DNA from: Ilex aquifolium
Lineage: Eukaryota; Streptophyta; Magnoliopsida; Aquifoliales; Aquifoliaceae
DNA: 64,000 nucleotides
Direction of reading: 5' to 3'
NCBI GenBank assembly: GCA_951799425.1
Contig: OX637394.1
Coordinates: forward strand, 7,637,501 to 7,701,500
Part shown: piece after piece, positions 47,389 to 58,345 of the stretch
Layout: each line of letters starts with the position of its first letter
How positions within the stretch are numbered: the first letter of the stretch is position 1
Notes under the pieces: generated by a model
What the model was told of the DNA's origin: nothing
The model's database searches: none
Seen by the model: only the letters and a program-made list of their open reading frames with translations
Made by a program: the position numbers and the translations under genes

Positions 47389-48554
47389 ATTATTACTATG
47401 AAATAATATATGTTGTCGAAGGTAAGACAATTAACGTTTGTCTTGCTCAAACAAAACCCGATCAGTTTCCCTTTATATCAGCACTTGAAGTACGGAGCTT
47501 GGACTGGTCCATGTACTCTTATGTCGATTCCAGTTACGCCTTGAATTTGAATACTAGGAATGCTTACGGCTCAATTGCAAATGTCAGGTATGTAATCTAT
47601 ATGTCATTTTTTTTTTCTTCCAGGAAGCGAATCAGCTTACCATTGCCCAACCAAACCCACAGTTGCTCGCTCACATAATTCTATGAATTATATTCAGGTA
47701 TAGGGATGATCTTTACGATCGAATTTGGGAATCGGATATGGCTGGAGAAGGATTAATTAATGTGTCAAGCAATGTATCGCCCGTTAATGTCGATCCATAT
47801 GGTACTGATAGGCCCCCACAAAAAGTGCTACAGAATGCAATTGCCTGCCCAAACACATCTGTCTCTCTTGTCTTGGACACAAGTTTTCCACCTCATGAAG
47901 TTTCCATCCACATAAATTGGTATTTCTCCGAAGTGACTCGGCAAACACTACCTTTTCTTTGGTGCCTACCAACGATTCGACGCTTTCCCCTCTTGTCAAT
48001 GCCATGGAAGTATTTTACATTAGCGATCCGATATCAGACGGAACCAACAGCAAGGATGGTTGGTATCAACTTGTTTATTTATTTGTCTGATTTGTTTTCC
48101 CTTCCCTTTCTGCACATTATATAAGTAGATGCTTTAACTTACATGAACTTTCATGGTTGGTATCAACTTTTTTGTTTAGTGGAAGGGTTAAATTCACTGC
48201 AGTCCAAGTTTCATGTATTGCAAGGATGGGGCGGCGATCCGTGCCTTCCAGCACCATATAACTGGGACTGGATCAATTGTAGCTCCGATGCCACTCCTCG
48301 TGTGACGGCACTGTAAGGGCGTCTTTTTATCTACTGAGAAACATTTACAATTTCTTTCCATAAATTCACTTATATTCTTGTGCAAATTAATTTAGGTATC
48401 TAAGTAGCTTCGGTCTGTCAGGGCCACTTCCAGATATCAGCTCCATGGATGCTCTTGAGGCAATGTGAGTTTCTTTTTTTCTCAACTTTGAGCCAGTGTG
48501 AGTTCAAAGCAAAGAGAACAATTGCAGTTTTCACACACACACATGGGTGTATAT

Positions 48555-48570
48555 TCACACGGGCCCCCCG

Positions 48571-48602
<32 letters not shown>
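48555..48602. repeat. C-rich and CA low-complexity tract in intron 5
   Basis: GGGCCCCCCGCCCCCCCCCC followed by CACACACA, within the intron between exons 5 and 6 of the malectin-LRR pseudogene. Confidence 0.85.
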
Positions 48603-48603
<1 letters not shown>

Positions 48604-48928
48604 CTCACATGCATATTTTAACCCCTTTTTTGTGTTGGTTTTGAATTGCAGAGATTTGCATAATAACAGCTTAAATGGACATATTCCCAAATTTCTGGGC
48701 CAGTTACCTAAGCTGAAACAACTGTGAGTACATATCATGATGCTCTCTGACCTTCACTAGAAGACCCCATAGTTGTGGGAATCTTGTGCATTGACGTTTT
48801 TTTTTTTTTCTATTTACAGGAATTTAGCGGATAACCAGTTCAGTGGATCAATACCCTCTTCACTAACAAAGGAAACAAATCTAAAACTAATGTAAGTTGA
48901 ATTATATCTCACTTTTATTAATCTATGA

Positions 48929-49544
48929 TGATGATGCACAAATTGATTTTATGCACCACCTGTCAAGTGATTAGTAATTAATGCAGTAATTAAGTAGAAA
49001 GAGAATAACTTCAGCAAGACAAAGATGTAGAGTGGTTCGGTCAAGGTGACCTACTCCACTATGAAAAGTTAGGATGGTCTAAGTATTTTATTACTTTGAG
49101 GAGTGTAGGGAGATAAGTGAGAGCAATGGAGATACAGGCTATGAGAGAGAGATGGGAGATTGATAGCTGATGTGTTTGATGCCCCCCAAGTATTGGTGGG
49201 GCTTACAATTTATAGTGCTTCTTAACAGATTGAGGCGTCTTTTCAGTAACTAAGTGGCTAATTTGGTGGAGCTAGCGCTATCTTCTTAACGGGTGAGGCA
49301 GTTACAGAGCTCCCCTTAAGATCAGGTCAAATGATGACGTGGTGGTTGACTTATTCTAAGGCGGCGTGGATAAGGCTCTTGGGATTGCGCTGCCTATTCC
49401 CTTGGTGATGTAGTTCCTCGAACTCTGATGAACTTGATTGGACGTGGATCTCTTTTGGGCTGGATCCATTGGATCTTTGCTAAAATAAATCTTAATTCAA
49501 AATGGACTTATAACTTGAGTTGAGCGCTTGGGCCTGACACATCA
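48929..49544 (-). mobile_element. Solo LTR, Tat-family, copy 3, in an intron
   Basis: TGATGATGCACAAATTG ... GGGCCTGACACATCA with a perfect 5-bp duplication TATGA (48924-48928 and 49545-49549). It lies in the intron after exon 7 of the malectin-LRR pseudogene. Confidence 0.92.
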
Positions 49545-50279
49545 TATGATATGAGTAAACCTTACGCCTACACCTATAAAAAATTAAAAACCTGTTGCTT
49601 GTTGATATTTGAGAAATAACTTGTATCTTCAATGTTCAAAAAATTATAATATATGGCAATTCCGATGTATAGTTTCACATATATATTTGCTTCTTATTTT
49701 GAATCACAGAGTGACGGACAATCCTGAATTGTGCACATCAGGCAAATCGTGCGAGAAGAAGAGCAAAAAGCTAGCAATAATACTTGGCACCTCAATTCCA
49801 GCCTTTGTTTTGGTGATCGTGGGTGTCAGGTCAGCAAACTTTCTTCTTTTTTGATATTATTAATATTATTGAGACATAATTGAAGGACATAATGAATTGT
49901 GACCCATGGTTCTGAAAATCATCTATTGATTTTTTGTACAATGTCGGTTAGCTTCAGTTCTGAAAATTTAAACTGCTAAAATCATTCAGCTTTATCACAA
50001 GATGGTGGAGCCGAAGTGCCAAATGACAAGCCGCATGGAGCTGTTGTTACCGTTTGAGTTCAAGGTCAACATGGAGGAGAAGATACGAGGAAGATTAGAA
50101 GAGTATGAAGTTACAAAGGAAAGGACGTGAGAAGCTCGAGTAGTGATTATGTGTACGATGCGAAAATTTCAATTGCAGAAAACTTTGTTTTCTTATTTAC
50201 TAAACCAAAATTCTGAAATTGTGTTTGGTACGTGAGAATGAAATGTACATTACTATTCTAATGTTTAATAACAATTATA

Positions 50280-50445
50280 ATTCGTTTGGTATGATAAAAA
50301 ATAGAAGGATAAAAAGTTGGAGGGATAAATAAAATATCATGTTTAGTAAGGAATAAAAATAGAAATAATGAATGGACTTTCCTTTTAACTCACCAAAATT
50401 AATCCTTCTAAAATTTGGAGGAAAAGTGGATGAAAAGTTGACGGG
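50280..50445. mobile_element. Truncated MITE, relative of 43889-44416
   Basis: ATTCGTTTGGTATGATAAAA followed by GGATAAAAAGTTGGAGGGAT and ATCATGTTTAGTAAGGAA matches the reverse complement of 44250-44410. Only one arm is present; it ends against gypsy gag sequence. Confidence 0.65.
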
Positions 50446-51698
50446 CCAAGGGGGTTGATTTTCCAGCCCCAATGCTCAAGCGAGTTTGGCGGGTTTTCTC
50501 CTTAGAACGATCCGAAAGTTCCTTGTTGACACTTTCAACATGATCTTTGGTTCTCGATATAGAGGAAGCTGGTAAATCGATATTCCTTTGTTGATGACCC
50601 TTTCCCTTTTGACGAGTATTCACCATGGTCACTGTTCTTCGGAAAACTTGGTCGTTTCCCACAGACGGAGCCAGATTGTGCGGGGTGATTTTCGCACAAT
50701 AAAGAAATAGAAACAAATCTCTCCCTTGGTGAGCTCGTGTTTGCCTCAAGAGTCGACGATCTCGCGGCAAAGGAAAGCACAAGATGGCCAAAGGGGGCCT
50801 AAGGAGTGGTGATGAATTATTTTAGGGGCTGTCCGATCGATTTCGGTGGCCAAAAGAGGTTCCTGATACACAGAAAATGGGTTAGAAGGGCGCCAGAGTG
50901 TTTTCTGACGTATCCCCTCCAACAATCAAGTCAGTTCCTTGAGAGAGGGAAAGAAAAAATCACTGTTTTGTATTCTTGAGAGGTGAATTTGCGTACTTTT
51001 GTATTACATTTTTTGGAGCTATTTATACCTCCAAAGACTCATCATTATTGATGGTTTAGACAGTAGGTAGTATCCAGACATGGGCTAATGCGCCTCCTAT
51101 TTTGCATGGGGGAGACCCCGTTATTAATTGTTCAGGCTCCCGAGCATTTAGTGCTCTTTCTCCTATGCAGAGACACTAAATGCTCGGGTTCTGAAGCATT
51201 TAATGTTCTTTCTTCTCTGCTTCAAAAGTTATCGTGGATGTCCCATCAACTTAGGTTTTATTAAATGCTTGCTTGAAGTTGCCGTGTGTCGGCAGGAGTA
51301 TTATTGTCCATTTACCCCTCATCTTGTACTTTATGCCATGTGTCTAACTCCCCTTGGTTGAGTGTCTTGTTTTTTTTGTCATTCTGACTTCATTGGGGAA
51401 AGTAAACCAATAATTCAAAGCATGTCCCTGAGATTGATGGGCTGTAACTTTCAGTGACCCCTCTAGAAGAAGAGGTGACGTGTCCACAACTAGTCCTCAG
51501 AGTCTAGTAACGTATGGAATGCGTGGATCCACCAGGGAGTAAGGGGTGCCGAGGGCATGTGGCTGCCTAAGGGAGAAGGACGTGCCTCGGTGCCGAGGAC
51601 ACGTGGCTTCATCAGGGAGAAGGACGTGTCTCGATGCCGAGAACACGTGGCTTCATCAGAGAGAAGGATGTGCCTTGAGCGTCGAGAACACGTGTACA
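50446..51698 (-). mobile_element. Truncated Ty3/gypsy element: LTR, primer site and gag start
   Basis: On the minus strand an LTR of about 1 kb (51698-50677, TGTACACGTG ... CCCCGCACA) carries a TATA box GGTATAAATAGC (near 51025). It is followed by a primer-site-like TGGCTCCGTCTGTGGGAA (50673-50656) and a gag start MVNTRQKGKGHQQRN (from 50635). Gag breaks off near 50446. No second LTR or pol was found. Confidence 0.65.
51556..51694. repeat. 44-bp tandem repeat with CACGTG boxes in the LTR
   Basis: Three units start at 51556, 51600 and 51644 (C[AT][CT]GTGGCT..., GGGAGAAGGACGTG..., GCCGAGAA), followed by a further CACGTG at 51689. G-box (CACGTG) motifs lie at or near each unit start, upstream of the LTR TATA box, so this could be an enhancer array. 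Confidence 0.8.
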
Positions 51699-51792
51699 AA
51701 TCCTATCATATCTCAGAAGTGTCCCATCAAGATGAATCAATTCGCTGATCAACTCCAGAGTCTGTTCCATACTCTCCACCTTATTGCTGCTG

Positions 51793-52153
51793 TCACAGCA
51801 GCGATTGATCTTCGAACCGATGATTGCACATAGTTAATGAACTGTCAGTGAAATTCTCCGAGTAGAGACCCATGACCTTTCAAAATATATTACCTTTAAT
51901 CTCTTGAATTAGGAAAACCATTTTCACAAGATTATCTAGAATTTTGGACTGGTGATTTTCATTAACCTCTTGAATCAAAGCTCGATTCTGATCCAAAAAC
52001 GATTGAATCTCCAGGAAGCTCTTGCCCAGCGTCTCCCAAACCCCAACACCACATTCTCCGACTCTATTTTCTTCAGGCTGCTAGAATGGTTGTTTTTCGT
52101 TTTTGCTTTGGTGGAGTTGAGTTTGTGTGCTTTTGTCAGGTGTCCTCCAGCAT
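51793..52153 (-). pseudogene. ELF4-like (EARLY FLOWERING 4) pseudogene
   Basis: ELF4 proteins are small single-exon nuclear components of the circadian evening complex. On the minus strand the conserved helix reads from 52041: VWETLGKSFLEIQSFLDQNR, then ALIQEVNENHQSK, ILDNLVKMVFLIQEIKGNI, matching the core ELF4 domain order. In the same frame a TGA at 51882-51880 interrupts it, followed by KVMGLYSENFTDSS up to a stop at 51793. An N-terminal part beginning with an ATG at 52153 (MLEDT, then a stop) lies in another frame. The gene therefore has at least one nonsense codon inside the domain and an N-terminal frame disruption. Identification is from family memory; the gene is probably dead. Confidence 0.8.
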
Positions 52154-52399
52154 CAAAACCACCACTGCCGACGACTCATTGTTTTTTCATGCATATGCAT
52201 TTGTTTAATAGCTCTCTCGGTGTCTCTAACTCTTACTCAGGCATGTATTCTAACTTGCCATTAAATGATTGTGGACATTGGACCATATGATTAACACAGA
52301 ATTTCAAACTCATACATCTCTTCATTCAACATAAAATTTATGAAGGAAAAACAGAACAGGGAGGGGGGAAGGAATGGAGGGGTTCCAAATATGTCAAGG

Positions 52400-54159
52400 T
52401 TAGCTTTCAGCTGTCTTAATTGGATCTTCATAGACAGTGTCTGGTAATAATTTTGGCTGAAGACTGTATTGTGAGTGGACAACCTGCTCCACCGGTATAG
52501 TTGATCGTGGTAAATTCCATGGACATTCCTGGAGTATTGATTTGGCTGCATTAAGTAAAGCATGGAACTGTTCATGATCTAATGGCTTTATGAACTTCTT
52601 CCATTCATCGTCTGGTCTCTCATGGCAGCTAATGCATTGCATCTTCTGAACCTCATCCTTAATTCTCTGAAATGATAAAAAGGCCACATTAGCAGAATAA
52701 CATGTATCTGCGAAATGAACTCCTGGACTACTTGAAGAAGAATCAAATAAGATATGGGCATGAAATAGATTCACTACCAGTACTGAGTTTCAATAAACAA
52801 GATGAGCGTAGAAGAGAGATTAAATCATCCCAAATTGTTATTGCAAAACATGTTTCAATACAAGTATCATCGATGATCTGGTCTGTAATTATAAAGTTTA
52901 TGATCTGGCTCATAGAGTATTTAGCCTATGAAGGAAAGTGAAAATGCAGAAACCAGAGGTCCCGATTGTTTTCCGGCAAGTTACGGTAGCCTTACCTATC
53001 ATGGGTACATCAAAGAACCAAGTTAATGCTTTCTGTAAAGTAGAAACCCCATTCTGTTGGTACATGATAGTCAAGGCAGAGGCTATGGAATAATTTTGCC
53101 CTTACCTATGTCAACAATGGCCAGCTTTTGAAAACTTAAAACGAAAATTTCTTAAACCAGTTTTTTTTTTTTCCTGTTTGGAAAACCATCAAAATACATT
53201 AAAAAAAAAAATAGCAGAAACAGAATCATTCAACAACAGTATGTATGGCTCTTGTCAAAATAATTATACAAAAAGAAAAACAGTATGGCGACACAAACCT
53301 GCAACAACCTCAAGTCGAACTTGGGAAGCCCAATTTGCCCAACAGTCAGCGACCCGAAATAGTTCCCCAGCAATGCAGCATCCGGTACCGCCAACCCTTG
53401 CACAAACCCCGCCACAAAGCCACCGAGAAAACTATCCCCAGCGCCGGTGGGATCAACCTGTACTGTCGGAAATGGGTCAATCTGAACTTCACCGTCCTTC
53501 CAATACACTTTACACCCATCCTTCCCATTGGTCACCACCACAGAACACCACTTCCTCGCCGCCTCCATATCCATATACGGCGCTTCCTCCGCCGAAGCTT
53601 TCAGAAACCCAATTCTGGGTAGCAAATGATAAAACCCACTTTCCTCCAATCTAACAAGCCTCACTGTTCCATCAACACTGTCAAATTCACGAATTAGGGC
53701 TTGAATGTCGACAAACACGAATTTACATATATCTAGCATTTTCTCTAGGGTTTCGGGCAAAATTTCTCCCGCAACCCCAATGGCCATGCCGAAATCGAAG
53801 TCTGATTCTGGGAGATCCGAGGGGAAAATCGGTTCGCAACAGCGGACCCGTTTGAGGATCCGATCTTGGCGTCTGATTTCGGAGGATTCAGATGAAAAAT
53901 AGGCGTGGAATAGAGTGGTGTTTGAGGTAGGTGAAATGATTGGAGGGTGATTGACGGTGTAGGAAAAGTCAGTTCCGACTTTAGCAATGTAATCGGAGGA
54001 GATTGAGAGGCCGTCGAGCACGGCGGAGATAAACGACGCCGCACCCCCGAGTGATTCGACCATTACGACGTCGTCTTTGATCAACACATCATGGCAATAA
54101 TTCCCGACGATCAGACCTCTGCGAGTTGGGACGGAAGGGTCTTGATTTCCGATCACCAT
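52400..54159 (-). CDS. Inositol 3-kinase, pfkB family (MIK-like)
   Basis: Exons 54159-53299 and 52666-52400 (GT/AG, phase 0), 375 aa; the Arabidopsis myo-inositol kinase is of similar size. It phosphorylates myo-inositol with ATP, feeding inositol phosphate and phytate synthesis in the cytosol. Landmarks: RGLIVGNYCHDVL (14-26), the glycine motif SLGGAASFIS (36-45), DIQALIREFD, ESGFYHLLPRIGFLKAS, VVVTNGKDGC and the pfkB signature DPTGAGDSF (236-244) with catalytic Asp242. The second exon carries KDEVQKMQC and SQYSLQPKLLP, typical of this kinase. The ATG at 54159 was chosen by family length; an upstream in-frame ATG at 54369 would add 70 residues. No coding lesion seen. Confidence 0.92.
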
Positions 54160-54479
54160 AGGTGGTTTTCTCTTGGTAAATACGACGTCGCTCGGGCCTT
54201 GATGTTGTTGGCGGTGCAATTTGTCCCTCGAGATCAAGAGTGCAACGCTCTCAAGAGTTGGGGCCTGTGAGAAGCCATGGAAGCAGAGTGTTTTGCGATG
54301 AGGACAAAAGGGTTGGTCGTCGGTATATGAAGAGGTGTCAAGAAGAGGCGATTCGAGACGACATTGCAAGTATGAATACTGCTTTTGCTTTTTGTATAAA
54401 CGATCGGTGTGGAGTTTTTGAAAATGGCGGTGGGGGAAGAGGAATGAAACGATGGCCGTTCATGCGTTGAAGTGCGAAC

Positions 54480-55082
54480 CTTTTAGAAAGCGATTGATTC
54501 TTAGGATAAAACTCTACACGGAACCAGAGATTGGCTCCTGAAACATTAATGGAAAATTACACTTTGACCCTAAATTATTGAATTTTTTATATTATCTCCT
54601 TAATTATTTAAATTATTTCAAATTATCCCAATCACAATTGTATACTACCATTTTGGACAAAATTGCTAATGGGTTAAGGTAAAGTAAAAAAATTACACAG
54701 TTCAAGGATAAAATGAAATGATTTTTTGTTAAATATGTAACAAACATTAATATCTAGGTTAATATATTAATTATATAGTTGAGAATATAATGTGAATAAA
54801 TATTAATAGAGAGGACAACAGAAAAAAAAAATTTATAGTTAAGAGGGTTAACATATAAATTTTTTTCATGCATTAGATCCCTACTTTTTCTATGGAATTA
54901 ATTCTCTCGTCGTCAGGCTCGCTATTCCCACTTAATAAAGACAGGGTGGGAACTCCAGAAATCCCAATTTTCATGCTTTTTTATTCTTTCTTTTGGGGGA
55001 TAAAGATTCGATTACATAAACAAAAATCAATGAATTGACTGTACATTTCGCGAAAGGAAAAGGCAATCTTTCTTTATTGAAA
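54480..55082. other. Spacer upstream of the inositol kinase
   Basis: AT-rich; nothing recognised beyond scattered short A/T runs. The first part probably contains the kinase promoter. Confidence 0.5.
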
Positions 55083-55560
55083 TACTAGTTATTTCCCGTA
55101 TATAAAGACACGGAATAATAAAAAAAAAAGTTAACAATAAATATATTTGTATTCACACCTAAAATCAAATTACAAACATAAAAGAGAGATAAAAAATTTA
55201 GTACCGATTATAATGAGGGAGAGCGGGGTTACTGGTGGTGGGCGACAGTGGTGATGGTGGGAGACGGTAATGGTTGTGGTGGGTGGCGACAATCGTGGTG
55301 GTGATTGCAGCCGTAGGTAACAATGATGATGGTGGTGGTGGTGGTGGCAGCTGTGGGTAACAATGATGATGGTGGTAGTGTGTTTTGGGTGACAATGATG
55401 GTAGTGACAGCCATGTGTGACAGCGGTGGTGGTGGACGACGGTGATGGTGGTTGGTAGTGGTGGTGGTGGGCGGTGATAGTGACAGGTGGTGATGGTGGG
55501 CGACGACGGATGCTGGTGGGTTGTGATGGTGGGTGACGGTGGGCAACAATACAGAGCCTT
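55083..55560. repeat. GTG-rich minisatellite repeat, copy 2
   Basis: The lead-in ACTAGTTATTTCCC..CACGGAATAATAAAA and the following GTGGTGGTGATGG-type array match 34130-34900. Minus-strand His/Pro/Thr frames are repeat artefacts. Confidence 0.75.
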
Positions 55561-55599
55561 AAGCCACAAACAGAGCTCTTTATTTTGTCTTTCAGGTTG

Positions 55600-56329
55600 T
55601 ATGGCATAAGGGGTAGGCAGGTCGGTCTATAGAGCTAGTAAAAATCGAAAACAAAATGTTACTGTTTATGGATTGTGCACGGTATGTGAATTGAGTGGTT
55701 TTGTGTTTTTTTTTTTAAATTCATTTCAAGTTCTAATAAATTCTAATTTAATTTTTTGAACCAATTATATTAGATATTATGATATTAAATTAACTTATTT
55801 TATTAAACATCGATATACAAAATTGGTGGACCAAAAACTCAAAATTAGGACTATTTTCTCCCTCAATCAAAGGAAGTACGATCGAGATTTTAATAAAATC
55901 AATTAAAAAACTCTAGTACCATATAGAATTATACAATATGAGATTAAAAAAAATAGGACACTTCAATATTATATCAATTAAACATGTGTATCTTGTCAAA
56001 ATGTAGCTCCACCGATGACAAACTTTTTTCTTTCCTCTAATTTAGTGATTCCATCATACAAGGTCAGAAATTGGAGTCATTTCAGAACTCTTTGGAGTGG
56101 TTCAGTGATCAAGTATAATTTCTTGCAAGCAAGAGGTCACAAGCTAGATCACACAGTGCCCCCCCGAGGGGAGGGAGAGAGCAGAAGTTGGAGCGGGAGC
56201 ACAAAAGTGACAATATTCAATTACTCTTATTTGGGAAACCGTTTGGAATCCGAAGTATTTTCCATTATATATAGCTTTACAAAACAAAAACAAAAAAAAA
56301 GAAGAAGAACATAATGTATATATGACACC
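55600..56329. other. Spacer left of the Tat element
   Basis: AT-rich; no gene or bordered element recognised. ACACC (56325-56329) directly flanks the LTR. Confidence 0.5.
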
Positions 56330-56905
56330 TGATGATGCACAAAATTGGTTTGCACACCACAGTCAAGTGATTGGTATAAAATGCAGTAAGTAATGAGAAG
56401 AGGAAAGACAAGAACAACACAAGGATTATAGTGGTTCGGTCAACAAGACCTACGTCCACTTTCAATGGCTGAGTTCGCCGGGAAGTTTATTAACTCCGGT
56501 GTGTAAGGAGATCAGGGCATTACAAGAGAGAGAGAGAGAGATGAGCTTGAGTTTTTTGTCAGATGTCCCAAGTGTTGGTGGGGCTTACACTTTATAGTGG
56601 TTGCCTCATAATGGGTATTTAATCAGGTAGGCAGGGGGTCTCAACGGATTAGGAAGATTTTAATAGTAAGTAATGGTTCGGCGACCCCTCCTCTTCTCAA
56701 CGGGCAGGGGAGCTCCAAAGGACTCGGTCAATGTTTGAGGGAAGGTTGACTCTCTCTCCAAGCGGCAGGGGTGAGGCTCATGGACGCTCCCTTGATGACG
56801 TAGCTCGTTGAGGGACTTGACCGGCTTGGATCTCATAGTGTTTGTTGGATCTTCTCTATCCTTGGGCTTTACCCAAGGATTGGGCCATTTGGGTCTGGCC
56901 CATCA
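56330..56905 (-). repeat. 3' LTR of the Tat element
   Basis: TGATGATGCACAAAATTGG ... GGTCTGGCCCATCA on the plus strand. It shares ends and core (TTATAGTGGTTCGGTC near 56427) with the solo LTRs at 21415, 46807 and 48929. The polypurine tract on its right fixes it as a 3' LTR on the minus strand. Confidence 0.9.
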
Positions 56906-57530
56906 TTTGCCCCCCAATGCCCTGCGTCTAACGGAACTTGGAAAGGAGGGCATTCAGCTTGAGTTTAATTTTTCGGCTGATCGGCAAAACTGGAAAAACT
57001 TCGGGAGGCCAAAACATGTGCTTCCAGGCCTTTCTTGAGCTTTTAACAACATCAGTCACAGCGAGCAAGAGTTACGGTCAAAACTTCGAGCAAAGAGTTG
57101 GGCGCCTGGTTTTGGGCGAGCAGACAGCTTTTGGGCGAGCACACTGCATCTTGGGCGAGCAGAGAGTGTCCTGGACGAGCAGGAATAATAATAATTTTTT
57201 TTTTTTTTTTTTAAAAAAAACTTCGGGAGGTCAAAATACTTGTTTCTAAGCCTTTTCTGGTCTTTTTTTAAAAAACTCATTACCAACGGGAATGAGTTTT
57301 GCTCGGCTCGTCGAGAGCTTCAGTTTTGACATATTACCCGTCCCGTTCGGAGTTACTATCAAAATAACCCCTTTTAAATCCGATTTTTTTTTTTTTTTTT
57401 TCTGAAACTTCATTAGCTATACTCCTTCTTCTACTTCCTTCTTTTCATTCTTGAAGAGCCCTTGGTTTTGGGTTTGGGCCTTTTTGTTTTTCCTTTTTCC
57501 CTCATTCAATTGGATTTGAAAAAACCCTAG

Positions 57531-57540
57531 GTATAAATAG
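57531..57540 (+). promoter_or_regulatory. TATA box of the Tat antisense ORF
   Basis: GTATAAATAG lies 134 bases before the ATG at 57665, preceded by TTTGAAAAAACCCTAG. It suggests that the antisense ORF has its own Pol II promoter inside the element; start site not known. Confidence 0.6.
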
Positions 57541-57961
57541 GAAATTTCCTTCCTTCTTGCTCATTCATTCACCTCACCCACTCCATTGAGACTTAAAGGT
57601 GAACCTTTCTGAAATTCTTTGGGGACCAAGTTTTGACTTTCTTGAGTTTGAGCATTTGGAGGCCATGTCGGTTGTGGAACAAGAAAAGCAAATACCCACT
57701 GTTATTGAAGAAGAAGGAGACGTTAATGACCGAAGTGGGAGCTTGGGAGAAGATGACCATGGTGGTGGAATGGAGGGGCCATTAGGTGTTGCTGGGAGTG
57801 CGCCGGTTGTGCACGAGAAAGAAGTGTTAGGTTCCCTTTTTGGGGGTGATTTGGGTGATTTAGGCGAGCAAGGAAAAGGGCTGGACAGCTTGGGCGTGCT
57901 GCCTGATCGTGTAGCTGCTGTGGAGAGGCGAACAAGGCTGGCTGCTCGTCATGCTGAGCAG

Positions 57962-58345
57962 GTTGTCCCTGCTGTCCAGACGAGCAGACAGGCTGTCCCT
58001 GCTGTCCAGGAGAGCAAACAGGCTGTCCCTGCTGTCCAAGCGAGCAAACAGGCTGCCTTGGGAAGCCAAGCGGGCGAGCAGGCTGTCCAGGCCGGATCTG
58101 GGCGTGCGGACTGCCTGGGTGCGCTGTCTGGTCGCGCGGACTGTCCGGGCGTGCTGCCTGGGCGCGCGGACTGCCTGGGCGCGCTGTCTGGTCTCGCGGA
58201 CTGTCCGGGCGCGCGGACTGCCTGGGCGAGCTGTCTGGTCGCGCGGACTGTCCGGGCGTGCTGCCTGGGCGCGCGGTCTGGTCGCGCGGACTGCCTGGGC
58301 GCGCTGCCTGGGCGCGCTGACTGTCCGAACGAGCTGTCCGGGCGC
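57962..58345. repeat. 30-bp coding minisatellite
   Basis: Two linked arrays: four GCTGTCCCTGCTGTCCAGRC-type units (57962-58081), then GCGGACTGYCYGGGCGYGCT-type units (58104-58330). All units are near 30 bp, so the frame is kept. The array is strongly GC-rich against AT-rich surroundings. Related GGGCGAGCAGACAG words occur in the leader (57110-57180). Confidence 0.85.

Larger units (their letters stand above)
46287..50130 (+). pseudogene. Kinase-less malectin-like/LRR membrane protein, disrupted
   Basis: Exons: 46287-46350, 46478-47587 (interrupted), 47698-48058, 48180-48312, 48396-48464, 48652-48723, 48830-48891, 49710-49829, 49990-50130. A signal peptide (CLLLLVLPLSALS) leads into a malectin-like domain (VSIDCGASDVYTDENS, SFYYGNYDNKS). 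After it come the WDWINCSSDATPRVTALYL linker, LRRs (LHNNSLNGHIP, LADNQFSGSIP), the CTSGKSC loop and a membrane helix (LAIILGTSIPAFVLVIVGV). Family relatives end in a short cytoplasmic tail; here LSQDGGAEVPNDKP and FEFKVNMEEK lie in different frames. Lesions: a 582-bp solo LTR inside exon 2 creates an immediate TGA; about 35 codons are missing with a frame change after YFSEVT in exon 3; the last exon is frameshifted. Without the LTR and its duplicated 5 bp, exon 2 regains its phase, so the insertion hit a normal exon. Confidence 0.85.

Noticed and set aside
53178-53654. 158-codon plus-strand frame
   Set aside because: It lies antisense to the conserved pfkB exon; its Pro/Ser/Thr-rich composition is a shadow.
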